Origin: Clavibacter sp. VKM Ac-2872
Lineage (GTDB): Bacteria > Actinomycetota > Actinomycetes > Actinomycetales > Microbacteriaceae
Assembly: GCF_015351105.1 (NCBI RefSeq)
Contig: NZ_JADKRR010000001.1
Coordinates: forward strand, 248,001 to 312,000
Length of the DNA: 64,000 nucleotides
Reading direction: 5' to 3'
Below the pieces are notes generated by a model. That model worked only from the letters and a program-made list of their open reading frames with translations, was not told the DNA's origin and did not search any database. Shown one piece after another: positions 1 to 8,882 of this stretch; the first letter of the stretch is position 1, and each line of letters starts with the position of its first letter. A program made the position numbers and the translations under genes.

Positions 1-554
1 GACCGGCCGGACGGCAGGAGGAACGGGCGGGTGCCGCTGGATCGCACCTCGTGCGAGCCGATGTCGACGGCGCCGGATCCCTCGCGCCACCAGGCGACGA
101 CGTAGTCGGCCAGCGCGGGCAGCCGTCCCCAGTGCTCCGCGGGGAAGACGGAGGAGCGCAGCGTCACGTTCTCGTCGCCGACGAAGGAGTACCGGTACGA
201 GAACGCGCCCGGGCCCTTCTCGGCGCGGAAGTCGGTGCCGGGGTGGAGCGCGGAGTAGCGCGCGATGGCCTCGTCGATGTCGGTGCCGGCCATGTGGCCG
301 CGGCGGAGCGCGGGCGCCGGGGCATCGGCGGCCCAGTCGGCGAGGTCCGCTGCGGGGCCGTCGGCCAGCGCGCCGCCCTCGTGGGGCGCGATGGTGTCGA
401 CGGTCGCGTCGCCGTCGTGCGGGCGGGCACGCGGTGCCGACCGGGTCGTGCCCGGCAGCCCGGCACCGCCGGCCCGCTCGTGGTCGAGCGCGGGCAGCGC
501 GTGCAGGGGGGACGCGGGGCGGTGGCGCCCGTCGGGCGCGGTTGCGGTGCTCAT
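1..554 (-). CDS. AraC-like transcriptional regulator, N-terminal part (runs off the window)
   Basis: The minus-strand frame opens at an ATG (552-554) preceded by a good GGAGGA ribosome site and stays open to the window edge, giving about 184 residues. The first 90 residues are low-complexity and rich in Ala, Gly and Pro. From there the pattern of aromatic and beta-prone residues (FSYRYSFVG, then a stretch with AWWREGSGAVDIG) resembles the N-terminal sensor region of AraC-family regulators. The DNA-binding half would lie outside the window, so the family call is tentative. No partner gene is visible; the ferritin-like gene on the same strand lies upstream, behind its own terminator. Confidence 0.45.
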   Translation of the reverse strand, partial: MSTATAPDGRHRPASPLHALPALDHERAGGAGLPGTTRSAPRARPHDGDATVDTIAPHEGGALADGPAADLADWAADAPAPALRRGHMAGTDIDEAIARYSALHPGTDFRAEKGPGAFSYRYSFVGDENVTLRSSVFPAEHWGRLPALADYVVAWWREGSGAVDIGSHEVRSSGTRPFLLPSGR

Positions 555-674
555 GGATCCTCCGTCCTGCGCGACCGGGATCCGATCGCGTGTCATGGAG
601 TGGACGTTCCCGGCGGCGCGTTCGTCACGCTCCTGAGGGCGTTTCCCCGACCGGCCGCCGGGCCGGACGGGCCC

Positions 675-702
675 GGTCGGGGCGCCAGGTGGCGCCCCGA
701 CC
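675..702 (-). terminator. Hairpin terminator after the ferritin-like gene
   Basis: A perfect 12-bp stem, GGTCGGGGCGCC (675-686) with GGCGCCCCGACC (691-702), closes a 4-base loop. It lies 13 bases past the stop of the ferritin-like gene on the minus strand. There is no clear T-run, as is common for actinobacterial terminators. Confidence 0.6.
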
Positions 703-714
703 CGCCCGCTGCCG

Positions 715-1656
715 CTAGTTCGCGGCGCTCGTCGTGATGCTGCCGTTGATGCCGGCCGGGTAGAACCCGCCACGGTTCACGGCCTTGCTGTTCAGGTACA
801 CGATGTTGAGCACCTGGCCGGTCGTGCGGCTGAACGCGATCGAGTTCGCGTCGGTGGGCACGAGGTTGGCGCCGCCCGAGACCGTGATGCCCTGGTCGAG
901 GTCGCTCGAGCCGTCGAGCGAGTCGCGGGCGTTCGAGATGGCGTTGGCGGGTGCCGCGAGGCCGCGGGCGAACAGCTGCGAGCGGATGATGCCCGCGTGG
1001 TACGCCTCGACCGCGAGGATGCCGGCGGCCGCCTCCAGGTACGTCTTGTTCGTGATGAGCGGGGCCGCGCCCTTGTAGGCGGTGACCCCGACGTCCTCGA
1101 AGATGAACGAGGCCAGCAGGAAGTTCTCCTGGTTGGCGAACGCGTCGAACGTCTGGGTGCCGCTGATGAGGCCGGCGGCGCGGGCCGCGGCCGTGAACGC
1201 GGCGTCCAGGTTGATCGCCGGGCGGGCGACCCGCGCGGATCCGAGCGCCGCCCGGAGGAACTTGACGTGCGCCTTCTCGTCCTGCGCGATCTCGTACGCG
1301 TACTGGCGGATCGCGTAGTCCTGGAACTGGACCGCGCGGCCGCCGGTCACGGCGCCCAGGGTGCCGACGCCCGTGGTGTCGTTCGGGACGAGGCCGTTGC
1401 CGGTCACGGCGCGGAGGTAGAACTCGGCCTCGAGGTACTCGAGGTTGAGCGCGAAGTTGAGGACGGCGGCGTCCGTGACGGGGGCGGCGGCGGCCTCGGC
1501 CTGCGCGTCGGCCGCCTGGGCTCCGGTCGCGGGGATCAGGGCCGCGGCGCCGACGCCGAGTCCCGCGATGCCCGCGGCGCTGAAGAAGCGACGACGGTCG
1601 AGCGGCGACTGCGCGCTCCGGTAGATGGCCTGGGTGATGAACTTCTTGTCGAACAT
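715..1656 (-). CDS. Tat-exported ferritin-like domain protein
   Basis: This 313-residue protein starts at MFDKKF, with GGAG about 8 bases upstream; in-frame ATGs further upstream would add a non-conserved tail. Residues 21-30 carry a twin-arginine motif (RRRFFSAAG), then a hydrophobic stretch and an Ala-rich linker ending near residue 55. The rest reads as a ferritin-like four-helix domain of the desiccation-related type, with [18 protein letters not shown] in helix 1 and [14 protein letters not shown] later; these Glu and His residues could bind a di-metal centre. By family it would act outside the membrane, perhaps in stress protection. The true activity is unknown. It is monocistronic, with a hairpin terminator just downstream. 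Confidence 0.75.
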   Translation of the reverse strand: MFDKKFITQAIYRSAQSPLDRRRFFSAAGIAGLGVGAAALIPATGAQAADAQAEAAAAPVTDAAVLNFALNLEYLEAEFYLRAVTGNGLVPNDTTGVGTLGAVTGGRAVQFQDYAIRQYAYEIAQDEKAHVKFLRAALGSARVARPAINLDAAFTAAARAAGLISGTQTFDAFANQENFLLASFIFEDVGVTAYKGAAPLITNKTYLEAAAGILAVEAYHAGIIRSQLFARGLAAPANAISNARDSLDGSSDLDQGITVSGGANLVPTDANSIAFSRTTGQVLNIVYLNSKAVNRGGFYPAGINGSITTSAAN

Positions 1657-1794
1657 GGGCACGCTCCGAGGAGGTCGGCGGTGCGCCTGGCTCGTCCAAG
1701 GGCATCCGCGGTGCTCACGATCCGCCGGTCTCCGGTCGTGCACAATGCCTTCGCCCCCGCCAGACGCTGGGATCCGGCCTCCGGCTACCGGTAT

Positions 1795-1811
1795 GCGGGG
1801 CCAGGCCCCGC
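1795..1811. terminator. Short GC hairpin, probable terminator of the TetR gene
   Basis: GCGGGG (1795-1800) pairs with CCCCGC (1806-1811) around a CCAGG loop. It lies 23 bases beyond the stop codon of the minus-strand TetR gene, in the 177-base gap before the ferritin-like gene. Confidence 0.35.
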
Positions 1812-1833
1812 GTCCGGGGGTGGGCGAGCCGCA

Positions 1834-2412
1834 TCAGGCCGGGCGCGCCTGCCCGGCCGCCAGCGCGGCGAACGCGGCGTCGATCCGCGCGCGGTCGCCG
1901 GTGAGGAGCAGGTCGACCAGGAGGCCGCGCATCGCGCCGAGGATCAGGGTGGCGGTCGCCGAGGCGTCCGCGGGCGGGCGTCCCGCCGCCTCGAGCGCCC
2001 CGGCGATGAGCGCGGTGCGCTCCCGGATGGACCGCGCCACCGCGCCGGCGAAGGGCGGGTCGCCGTGGAGGCCGCGGCCGGTGATCGCGACGAAGAGCCG
2101 GACGTGACGGCGGCCGTCGGGATCCGTGGCCCGCGCCCACAGCGCCCGCAGCGGGTCGTCGGACCCCGCGACGAGGTCGGGCGACGAGAAGGTCTCCGCG
2201 AGCACGCGCTCGACGATCTCGGTGATGAGCGCGTCCCGGGAGGTGAAGTGGTGCACGAGCGTGGCGTGGCTCACGCCGACCCCGTCGGCGAGGCCGCGGA
2301 GGGTCAGGTCGTCGATGCCGTGGTCGAGCACGTGCTCGGTCGCCGCCCGGAGCAGCTCCCCCCGGCGGTGGGCGTACCGCCGCCGCCGTCCGTCGATCCC
2401 CTCGTCGCCCAT
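1834..2412 (-). CDS. TetR-family transcriptional regulator
   Basis: A 192-residue protein of typical TetR length. The helix-turn-helix lies at about residues 25-62 (LTLRGLADGVGVSHATLVHHF, quoted in part, then TSRDALITEIVERVL). The C-terminal ligand-binding half is Ala-rich and ends in GQARPA. It is transcribed divergently from the cutinase-like gene. A 24-bp near-perfect palindrome lies in the 161-base gap, 50 bases upstream of this start, and is the likely operator. It therefore probably represses itself and the hydrolase. The ligand cannot be read from sequence. Confidence 0.85.
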   Translation of the reverse strand: MGDEGIDGRRRRYAHRRGELLRAATEHVLDHGIDDLTLRGLADGVGVSHATLVHHFTSRDALITEIVERVLAETFSSPDLVAGSDDPLRALWARATDPDGRRHVRLFVAITGRGLHGDPPFAGAVARSIRERTALIAGALEAAGRPPADASATATLILGAMRGLLVDLLLTGDRARIDAAFAALAAGQARPA

Positions 2413-2461
2413 CCGCTCCCGACCTCCCCGCCTGGCCTCTGCGCGAACGCCGTCGAGGCGA

Positions 2462-2485
2462 TTGCTTGACCGATTGGTAGAGCAA
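2462..2485. promoter_or_regulatory. Palindromic TetR-type operator
   Basis: Centred between 2473 and 2474, TTGCT on the left mirrors AGCAA on the right, and ACCGATTGGT forms the core; 9 of 12 base pairs of the palindrome match. It sits between the divergent TetR and cutinase genes, the usual position for an autoregulatory operator. Confidence 0.6.
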
Positions 2486-2573
2486 ACGTAGCGTCCACGG
2501 CACGAGGCGCCCGCGGGGGCCCGGGAGCGTGTTCCCGGGGATCGGGCGAGCGCATGACCATCTGGGGGACACG

Positions 2574-3464
2574 ATGACCATGACCACGACGACGAGGAGC
2601 GGCCGGCGCGGCCGGCTCATGACCGCGGCGGCGATGCTGGTGGCGGCGGGGGCCGCGCTCGGCCTCGCCGCTCCGGCGCAGGCGGCGGCGCTCAACCCGT
2701 ACGAGCGCGGACCCGAGCCGAGCACCGCGAGCATCGAGGCCACGCGGGGATCCTTCGCGGTCGCGGAGACGTCGGTCTCGCGGCTCGCGGCCCGCGGCTT
2801 CGGCGGCGGCACCATCTACTACCCGACCACCACGAGCGTCGGCACGTTCGGGGCCGTCGCCATCGCGCCGGGCTACACGGCCCGCGAGTCGAGCATCGCG
2901 TGGCTCGGCCCGCGCCTGGCGTCGCAGGGCTTCGTCGTGTTCACCATCGACACGATCACCACATCCGACCAGCCGAGCTCGCGCGGCGACCAGCTCCGCG
3001 CCGCGCTGTCCTACGTCGTCGACGAGAGCTCGGTGCGCGGCCGCGTCGATGGCTCCCGGCTCGCGGTGATGGGGCACTCCATGGGCGGCGGCGGATCCCT
3101 GCAGGCCGCCAAGGACGACCCGTCCATCCGCGCGGTCATCCCGATGACGCCGTACAACCTCGACAAGACGTGGCCCGAGGTGGTCGCGCCCACGCTGGTC
3201 ATCGGCGCGGAGGACGACAGCGTGGCCCCGGTCTCCCGGCACGCCGAGCCCTTCTACGAGTCGCTGACGCAGGCGTCGGAGAAGGCGTACCTGGAGCTGC
3301 GCGGGGCGAGCCACTTCGCGCCGAACATCTCGAACACGACGATCGCGAGCGCCAGCATCGCCTGGCTCAAGCGCCACGTCGACGCGGACACCCGCTACGA
3401 GCGCTTCATCTGCCCGGCGCCCGCGGTGAGCCTCCAGATCAGCGAGTACCGCGGCACCTGCTGA
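2574..3464 (+). CDS. Secreted cutinase / PET-hydrolase-family esterase
   Basis: A 296-residue secreted alpha/beta hydrolase. The ATG at 2574 is chosen because GGGGGA lies 5 bases upstream and a classical signal peptide (residues 1-38, ending AQA) follows. The sequence follows the type II cutinase/PETase family throughout: GYTA with oxyanion Tyr101, GHSMGGGG with nucleophile Ser169, DDSVAP with Asp215, GASHFAP with His247, and a C-terminal pair Cys280/Cys296 for the conserved disulfide. The second disulfide of Ideonella PETase is absent (no Cys near Asp215), and the Trp185 position is Tyr194. Family members hydrolyse cutin and other polyesters outside the cell. In a plant-associated host, cutin is the likely substrate; PET activity is only a possibility. 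It is divergent from a TetR gene. Confidence 0.88.
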   Translation: MTMTTTTRSGRRGRLMTAAAMLVAAGAALGLAAPAQAAALNPYERGPEPSTASIEATRGSFAVAETSVSRLAARGFGGGTIYYPTTTSVGTFGAVAIAPGYTARESSIAWLGPRLASQGFVVFTIDTITTSDQPSSRGDQLRAALSYVVDESSVRGRVDGSRLAVMGHSMGGGGSLQAAKDDPSIRAVIPMTPYNLDKTWPEVVAPTLVIGAEDDSVAPVSRHAEPFYESLTQASEKAYLELRGASHFAPNISNTTIASASIAWLKRHVDADTRYERFICPAPAVSLQISEYRGTC

Positions 3465-3483
3465 CGGCGGCGGCCGTGCGCAG

Positions 3484-3521
3484 CACGACGGCGGGGCACC
3501 CGGAGGCACCCCGCCGTCGTG
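3484..3521. terminator. Bidirectional hairpin terminator
   Basis: A perfect 13-bp stem, CACGACGGCGGGG (3484-3496) with CCCCGCCGTCGTG (3509-3521), encloses a 12-base loop. It lies between the convergent cutinase and membrane-protein genes and can serve both. Confidence 0.7.
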
Positions 3522-3532
3522 ACGCATCCCGC

Positions 3533-4075
3533 CTAGTGCTTGAAGCGGTCGACCCAGCCGGCGATCGGCCGCTGCTGCTCGCCCTGCTGCGCGGCGAGGA
3601 TCACGAGCACCGCCGTCAGCGCCGGGATCGCCCACTGCAGCGCCTTCTGCTGCTTCTGCGCGCTGGCGAGCTCGTCCGAGCTGCCGGCGCCGGGCTCGGT
3701 CGTGCCGGCGGCGCCCTCGTCGGCGTGCTTCGCCATGCGCGCGCCGACGAGCGCGGAGTACAGCGTCACGCCGGCGGCACCGATGGTCAGCACGGTCTTG
3801 GCCTTCGTGTTCGTGCGCGCCTCGCCCTGGAACTTCAGGCGGTCCTTGTTGGCGGCGATGAGGCCGAGCCCGCCGATGGCGTGCGCGCCGAGGGCGGCGA
3901 GCTGCACGGGCGCCCAGCGGGCCCAGCCGATGGACGAGAGGCGCAGGCGCTCCTGCGGCTGCTTCGCCTTCGCGGCGGCGCCGTTGAGGCCGACGGCGCC
4001 CATGAGGGACCCGCCGAACCAGGCCGCGAGGCCGAGGTCGTGCATGCTCCGGATGACGGTGTTGCGTTCTGACAT
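3533..4075 (-). CDS. Hypothetical small membrane protein
   Basis: A 180-residue protein starting at MSERNT, with GGAG about 8 bases upstream. It has hydrophobic segments near residues 14-30 (LAAWFGGSLMGAVGL), 57-73 (QLAALGAHAIGGLGLIA), 93-110 (VLTIGAAGVTLYSALVG) and 147-163 (WAIPALTAVLVILAAQQ), so probably four membrane spans. A hydrophilic, Gly/Gln-rich loop precedes the last one. I do not recognise a named family. It is a single gene, convergent with the cutinase gene and sharing its terminator. Confidence 0.7.
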   Translation of the reverse strand: MSERNTVIRSMHDLGLAAWFGGSLMGAVGLNGAAAKAKQPQERLRLSSIGWARWAPVQLAALGAHAIGGLGLIAANKDRLKFQGEARTNTKAKTVLTIGAAGVTLYSALVGARMAKHADEGAAGTTEPGAGSSDELASAQKQQKALQWAIPALTAVLVILAAQQGEQQRPIAGWVDRFKH

Positions 4076-4233
4076 GTGCTTCTCCGAGAAGTGTCGAGGT
4101 CGGCTCGTGGCCGGCCGGTGTGCTGTCCGTCGGACGCTACGCCGGGGATCGCACCGTGTGTCCGTCGGCGGCGGATGCCCAGCCTGCGGGGGCGGGGGGT
4201 TCGCCAGGAGGACCTCGTGCGCCCCCGGCACGA

Positions 4234-4277
4234 CGACGAGGGCGCGACCCGGCACCTGCCGGATCGCGCCCTCGTCG
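4234..4277. terminator. Long hairpin terminator after the GH38 gene
   Basis: A perfect 14-bp stem, CGACGAGGGCGCGA (4234-4247) with TCGCGCCCTCGTCG (4264-4277), has a second CCGGCA/TGCCGG stem nested in its loop. It lies 18 bases past the stop codon of the minus-strand GH38 gene. Confidence 0.7.
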
Positions 4278-4294
4278 CGGGAGCGGGTCGTGCG

Positions 4295-7200
4295 TCAGGC
4301 CCGGTGGATCCGGACCGTGATCACCTGGAACGCCCGCAGCACGAGCCGCACGCCGCGGCCGTCGGCCTCGGGCTCGAACGCGATCGACCGCGGGAAGCCC
4401 TCGCCGAGCGGGCGCTCGAGCACGTCGACCTCGGTGAAGCGGTCGGCGGCGAGGTGCGCCTCGAGCCGGGTCGCGGCGCGCGCGCCCGTGGACTCGTAGA
4501 GCCGCACGATCACGTCGCCCGAGCCGTCGTCGGCGAGCTTGAGCGCCTCGATCCGCACCGTGCCGCCGTGCACCGAGACGAGCCCGGACGCGGTGGGCAG
4601 CGAGGACGGGACGACCTCGGCGGGCGCGGATCCGACCGCGGCGGGCGCCGCCTCGGTCGCGTCGCCGGGTCGCACCACGCGCACGGGCAGGTTCTGCTCG
4701 AGCCCCGCGTCCACCGCGCCCTCGATGCCGACGCCGGGCACGAGCGCGTACTCGAACCGGTGGTGGCCGATGTCCTGCACGGGGTCGGGGGAGCGCGCCG
4801 CCCGGACCAGGCTGATCCGCAGCTCGGTCTCGACCTCGCCCGTCGCGCCGACCGAGCGCGTGATGTCGTGGCCGTAGCTGCCCGCGTTGGTGAGCGCGAC
4901 GCCGTAGCCGGGCTCCTCCACGTGCACGAAGCGGTGCGCCATGACCTCGAAGCGCGCCTCGTCCCACGACGTGTTCGTGTGCGTGGGGCGGCGCACGTGC
5001 CCGAACTGGATCTCCGCGCTGTGGTGCTGCGCGTGGATCGTGAGCGGGAAGGTCACCTTGAGGAGCTTCTCGTCCTCGAGCCAGTCGAGGTCGGCCGTGG
5101 CGTGGATCCGGGCGTCGTCGGCGTGCAGCGACACGCGCTGCACGACGCGCGAGCGCCCGAACTGCCGGACGACCTCGACGGTCGCGCGGAGCGGCGAGTC
5201 CTCGACGAGCTCGACCGAGGCCGCCTCGACGAGGTCGGTGCGGCTCGCGCGGTAGTGCGCGTCGACGTCCCAGGCGTCCCACGCGGTGGGGATGTCCTCG
5301 TGCAGCTGCAGGAGGTTGGCGGCGCGGCCGGCGGGGACGAGCTCCCGGTCCGCGTGGCGCAGGTCGACGATCGAGGTGATGAGGCCGCGCGCGTCCACCG
5401 TGACGCGGAGCAGCCCGTTGTCGAGCACGGTGCCGCCGTCGGCGCGCGTCGTGACGACCGGCGCGACGGGCTCCACCGCGACGAGCGGCGCGATCCCGCT
5501 GCCCGGCACCGCGACGAGCGCGAGCGCGGATCCGTCGGCCGCCTCCACGAGCGCGGTGCGCGCGTGGCCGGTCGAGTTCACCGCGAACGCGCCGGATCCG
5601 TCGCCCTCGCCGTCCGCCACGGCCCGCGCGGTGACCCGCGCGATGGCGTCGGCCACGAGCGCGTCGAGCTCGGCGAGGCTCTGCGCGTAGTCCTCCTCGT
5701 TCTCCCGGTGCACCCACGTGATGGAGGAGCCCGGGAGGATGTCGTGGAACTGCTGCAGCAGCGTCTGCTTCCAGAGCCGGTCGAGCGCCGCGTACGGGTA
5801 GTCGGCGCCCGTGCGGACGGCCGCGATGGTCCACCACAGCTCGGCCTCGCGGAGGCGGTGCTCGGCCTGGCGGTTGCCGCGCTTCTCGCGGGCGTGCGAG
5901 GTGAACGTGCCGCGGTGCAGCTCGAGGTACAGCTCGCCGACCCACACGGGCGCGTCCGGGTACTCGGCCTCGGCCTTGCGGAAGAACTCGTCCGGGTGCT
6001 CGACGACCACCTTCGGCGACCCCTCGAGGTCGGCCGTGCGGCGCTGGCGCTCCATCATGTCGCGCGTGGGCCCGCCGCCGCCGTCGCCGTAGCCGAAGGG
6101 CGCGAGCGACATGGTCGCCTTGCCCTTCTCCCGGAACTGGCGCACGGCGTGGTGCGTCTCCTCGGCCTCGAGCGTGGAGTTGTAGGTGTCGATGGGCGGG
6201 AAGTGCGTGAAGATCCGCGACCCGTCGATGCCCTCCCAGAAGAAGGTGTGGTGCGGGAACGTGTTCGTCTGGTTCCAGGAGAGCTTCTGCGTGAGGAACC
6301 AGTCGAGCCCCGCGAGCTTCGCGATCTGCGGGAACGACGCCGTGTAGCCGAACGAGTCGGGCAGCCACACGCCGTGGGTCTCGACGCCGAGCTCCTCCTG
6401 GAAGAAGCGCATGCCGTGGGTGAGCTGCCGGATCATCGCCTCGCCGCCCGGCAGGTTGCCGTCGGGCTCGATCCACATGGATCCGACCGGGTACCAGGTG
6501 CCGTCCGCGATGGCCTGCTTGATGCCCTCGAAGACCGTCGGGTAGTTCTCCTTCACCCAGACGTACTGCTGCGCCTGCGAGCACGCGAAGCGGAAGTCGG
6601 GGTACTGCTCGGCGAGCCGGAGCACGTTGGAGAAGGTGCGCGCGGTCTTGCGCTTGGTCTCGCGGATGGGCCAGAGCCAGGCGCTGTCGATGTGGGCGTG
6701 CCCGACGCCGCTCAGCGTGTGCGCGCTCGGCACGGCGGGGCGGGAGAGCACCTCGGCGAGCTCGGCGCGGGCGGCGGCCGCGGTGCCGACGATGTCGTCC
6801 ATCGCGAGCACGTCGAGCGCGCGCTCGATCGCGCGCAGCACCTCGTGGCGGCGCGGCTCGGTCTCGGGCAGCTCCATCAGCAGCTGGTACAGCACCTCGA
6901 CGTCGAAGCGCAGCGCCCACACCTCGGGCTCGAACACGGCGAGCTCGGCCTGGCGGAAGCGGTAGATGGGCTCGGCGGGCGCGGTCGCCTTGTCGCCGTA
7001 GGGCGTGGGCACGAACTCGTTCACGAGGATGTCCGGGTTGCCGGCCGCCTCCACGAGGAAGCGGACCTGCTCGCCGCCCGCGGCCTCGTCGGCGAGGCGC
7101 ACGTAGGTGTTGCGCGGGTGGATCCCCTTGACCGGCACGCCGTCCATCGTGTGCACGAGGCACTCGGCCTGGTTTCCCGGCCAGTCGCCGATGAAGCCGG

Positions 7201-7474
7201 GGTCGATGAGCAGCTCGACCGTGCGGCCGGCCCACTCGGCGGGGATCTCGCCCGTGACCTCGAACCACCACGTGGACCACGCGCGGCCCCACGGCTCGCC
7301 GAGCGCGAAGGGCGCGTACTCCTGGCGCATCGCCTCGGCGACGGGCACGGGCTCGTCGGGCGCCATCCACGCGCGGAGCGTCACGGGCGCCTTCGCGGAG
7401 TAGACGGCCGGGGTGATCCGCTCGTTCAGAGCACGGAGGATCCGCTCCTGGACGAGCTTCTGGTTCTGGTGCAT
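4295..7474 (-). CDS. Alpha-mannosidase, glycoside hydrolase family 38
   Basis: A 1059-residue protein, the usual length for bacterial GH38 enzymes of about 1000 residues. The catalytic domain has the zinc-binding motif GHAHIDSAWLWP (residues 258-269, His261 and Asp263 expected to be ligands), and WLPDSFGYTASFPQI contains the expected nucleophile Asp373. No signal peptide is seen, so it should act in the cytoplasm on imported manno-oligosaccharides, releasing alpha-linked mannose with retention. It is the last gene of the minus-strand unit DeoR - GH4 - GH38, 64 bases after GH4, and ends at a strong hairpin. Linkage specificity cannot be read from the sequence. Confidence 0.9.
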   Translation of the reverse strand: MHQNQKLVQERILRALNERITPAVYSAKAPVTLRAWMAPDEPVPVAEAMRQEYAPFALGEPWGRAWSTWWFEVTGEIPAEWAGRTVELLIDPGFIGDWPGNQAECLVHTMDGVPVKGIHPRNTYVRLADEAAGGEQVRFLVEAAGNPDILVNEFVPTPYGDKATAPAEPIYRFRQAELAVFEPEVWALRFDVEVLYQLLMELPETEPRRHEVLRAIERALDVLAMDDIVGTAAAARAELAEVLSRPAVPSAHTLSGVGHAHIDSAWLWPIRETKRKTARTFSNVLRLAEQYPDFRFACSQAQQYVWVKENYPTVFEGIKQAIADGTWYPVGSMWIEPDGNLPGGEAMIRQLTHGMRFFQEELGVETHGVWLPDSFGYTASFPQIAKLAGLDWFLTQKLSWNQTNTFPHHTFFWEGIDGSRIFTHFPPIDTYNSTLEAEETHHAVRQFREKGKATMSLAPFGYGDGGGGPTRDMMERQRRTADLEGSPKVVVEHPDEFFRKAEAEYPDAPVWVGELYLELHRGTFTSHAREKRGNRQAEHRLREAELWWTIAAVRTGADYPYAALDRLWKQTLLQQFHDILPGSSITWVHRENEEDYAQSLAELDALVADAIARVTARAVADGEGDGSGAFAVNSTGHARTALVEAADGSALALVAVPGSGIAPLVAVEPVAPVVTTRADGGTVLDNGLLRVTVDARGLITSIVDLRHADRELVPAGRAANLLQLHEDIPTAWDAWDVDAHYRASRTDLVEAASVELVEDSPLRATVEVVRQFGRSRVVQRVSLHADDARIHATADLDWLEDEKLLKVTFPLTIHAQHHSAEIQFGHVRRPTHTNTSWDEARFEVMAHRFVHVEEPGYGVALTNAGSYGHDITRSVGATGEVETELRISLVRAARSPDPVQDIGHHRFEYALVPGVGIEGAVDAGLEQNLPVRVVRPGDATEAAPAAVGSAPAEVVPSSLPTASGLVSVHGGTVRIEALKLADDGSGDVIVRLYESTGARAATRLEAHLAADRFTEVDVLERPLGEGFPRSIAFEPEADGRGVRLVLRAFQVITVRIHRA

Positions 7475-7538
7475 GGGGAGTCCTCCGGAGGTCGGGATGC
7501 AGTCAGTCGGGTGGGCCGCGAGGGCGGGGAGCCGCGCG

Positions 7539-8882
7539 TCAGCGCAGGTAGGAGAGCGCCGGGAACGCGTGCATCGCGTCCTCCAGCAGGGAGCGCGCGA
7601 CCGTGACGGAGTCGACGAGCGGGTGGTGCGCGAGCGCGCGGACGGCCGCGGCGCGGGACCCGCCGACGCCGGCCTCGATGGTCTGCCGCTCCACGTACTT
7701 CGCGTTGGTCACGAGGCCCACGCCGAAGTCGGGCAGCTCGGTGCCCGCGACCGGATGCGCGCCCGAGGCGTCGACGACGCACGGCACCTCGACGACGGCG
7801 TCCGCGTCCAGCGCCGCGAGCGTGCCGCGGTTGCGCACGTTGAGGATCAGCCGGGCGCTCTGGTCGTAGGCGATGCCGCGCATGAGCGCGATCGCGACGT
7901 CCTCGTAGCCGCCGGAGACGAGGTCGTCCTCGTCGCGGTCGCCCATGCCGGCCGACTGCCGGTTGGTGGCCATGTAGGTCGTCTCGCGGTCGAGGCGCGT
8001 GCGCTCCCACAGCGCGAGCGCGGACACGTCGTGCCGGTGCTCGAGCTGCTCGTAGAACCGGCCCTGCTGCTCCACGAGGAAGGCACCGCGGGTCTGGGCG
8101 GCGAGCTGGTCGGCATGCCGCACCTCGCGCTGGAAGTAGTAGTAGTGCAGATACTCGTTCGGCACGGCGCCGAGCTCGGTGACCCACTCGGCGCCGAAGA
8201 GCCGGCCCTCCTCGAACGTGCCGATGAGGTCGGGGCGGGCCATGAGGTCCGGCAGCACGTCGCGGCCGTCGACCCGCAGGCCGCGCAGCCAGCCGAGGTG
8301 GTTGAGGCCCGCGTAGTCGATGACCACGTCGTCGCCCTGCACCCCGAGCGCGCCGAGCACGCGGCGGGCGAGGCCGATGGGGGAGTCGCAGATGCCGATG
8401 ACGCGGTCGCCCAGCACGCGCGACATGGCCTCGGTGACGACGCCGGCGGGGTTGGTGAAGTTGATGACCCAGGCGTCGGGGGCCTGTGCCCGGATCCGCT
8501 CGGCCAGGTCCATGACGACGGGCAGCGTCCGCAGCGCGTAGGAGATGCCGCCGTAGCCGACGGTCTCCTGGCCGATGACGCCGTGCGCCATGCCGAGCCG
8601 CTCGTCGCACGAGCGCCCGGCCATGCCGCCCACCCGGATCGCCGAGAAGACGAACGCGGCGCCGGCGAGCGCCTCGTCGAGGTCGGTGTGCAGCGTGATC
8701 ACCGGGGCGTCGGCGTACGCGGCCGCCTGCTCCGCGAGCACGCGCGCCACCGCGGTGAGGCGCACCTCGTCGGTGTCGTAGAGGGCCACGTGGTCGACGC
8801 GGCCGGCCTCGTGGTCGCGCAGCAGCGCCGAGTAGACGAGCGGGACGCGGAAGCCGCCCCCGCCCAGGATCGTGAGCCTCAT
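7539..8882 (-). CDS. GH4 family glycosidase, probably 6-phospho-beta-glucosidase
   Basis: A 447-residue NAD- and metal-dependent glycosidase. The N-terminal dinucleotide site is GGGGFRVPLVY. INFTNPAG is the family motif. ICDSPIG provides the metal-binding Cys and the CxxP pattern of phospho-beta-glucoside members, and GLNHLGWL provides the metal-binding His. These enzymes cleave by a redox/elimination mechanism, usually on 6-phosphorylated sugars. No PTS genes are nearby, so the phosphorylated substrate, if used, must come from a kinase such as the divergent PfkB protein; that link is inference. The start overlaps the DeoR stop by four bases (ATGA). Confidence 0.85.
   Translation of the reverse strand: MRLTILGGGGFRVPLVYSALLRDHEAGRVDHVALYDTDEVRLTAVARVLAEQAAAYADAPVITLHTDLDEALAGAAFVFSAIRVGGMAGRSCDERLGMAHGVIGQETVGYGGISYALRTLPVVMDLAERIRAQAPDAWVINFTNPAGVVTEAMSRVLGDRVIGICDSPIGLARRVLGALGVQGDDVVIDYAGLNHLGWLRGLRVDGRDVLPDLMARPDLIGTFEEGRLFGAEWVTELGAVPNEYLHYYYFQREVRHADQLAAQTRGAFLVEQQGRFYEQLEHRHDVSALALWERTRLDRETTYMATNRQSAGMGDRDEDDLVSGGYEDVAIALMRGIAYDQSARLILNVRNRGTLAALDADAVVEVPCVVDASGAHPVAGTELPDFGVGLVTNAKYVERQTIEAGVGGSRAAAVRALAHHPLVDSVTVARSLLEDAMHAFPALSYLR

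Noticed and set aside
4076-7606. A 1176-codon open frame on the plus strand opposite the GH38 gene
   Set aside because: It is an antisense shadow caused by high GC; its composition is Arg/Gly/Val/Leu-rich with no domain, while the minus strand encodes a complete GH38 enzyme.
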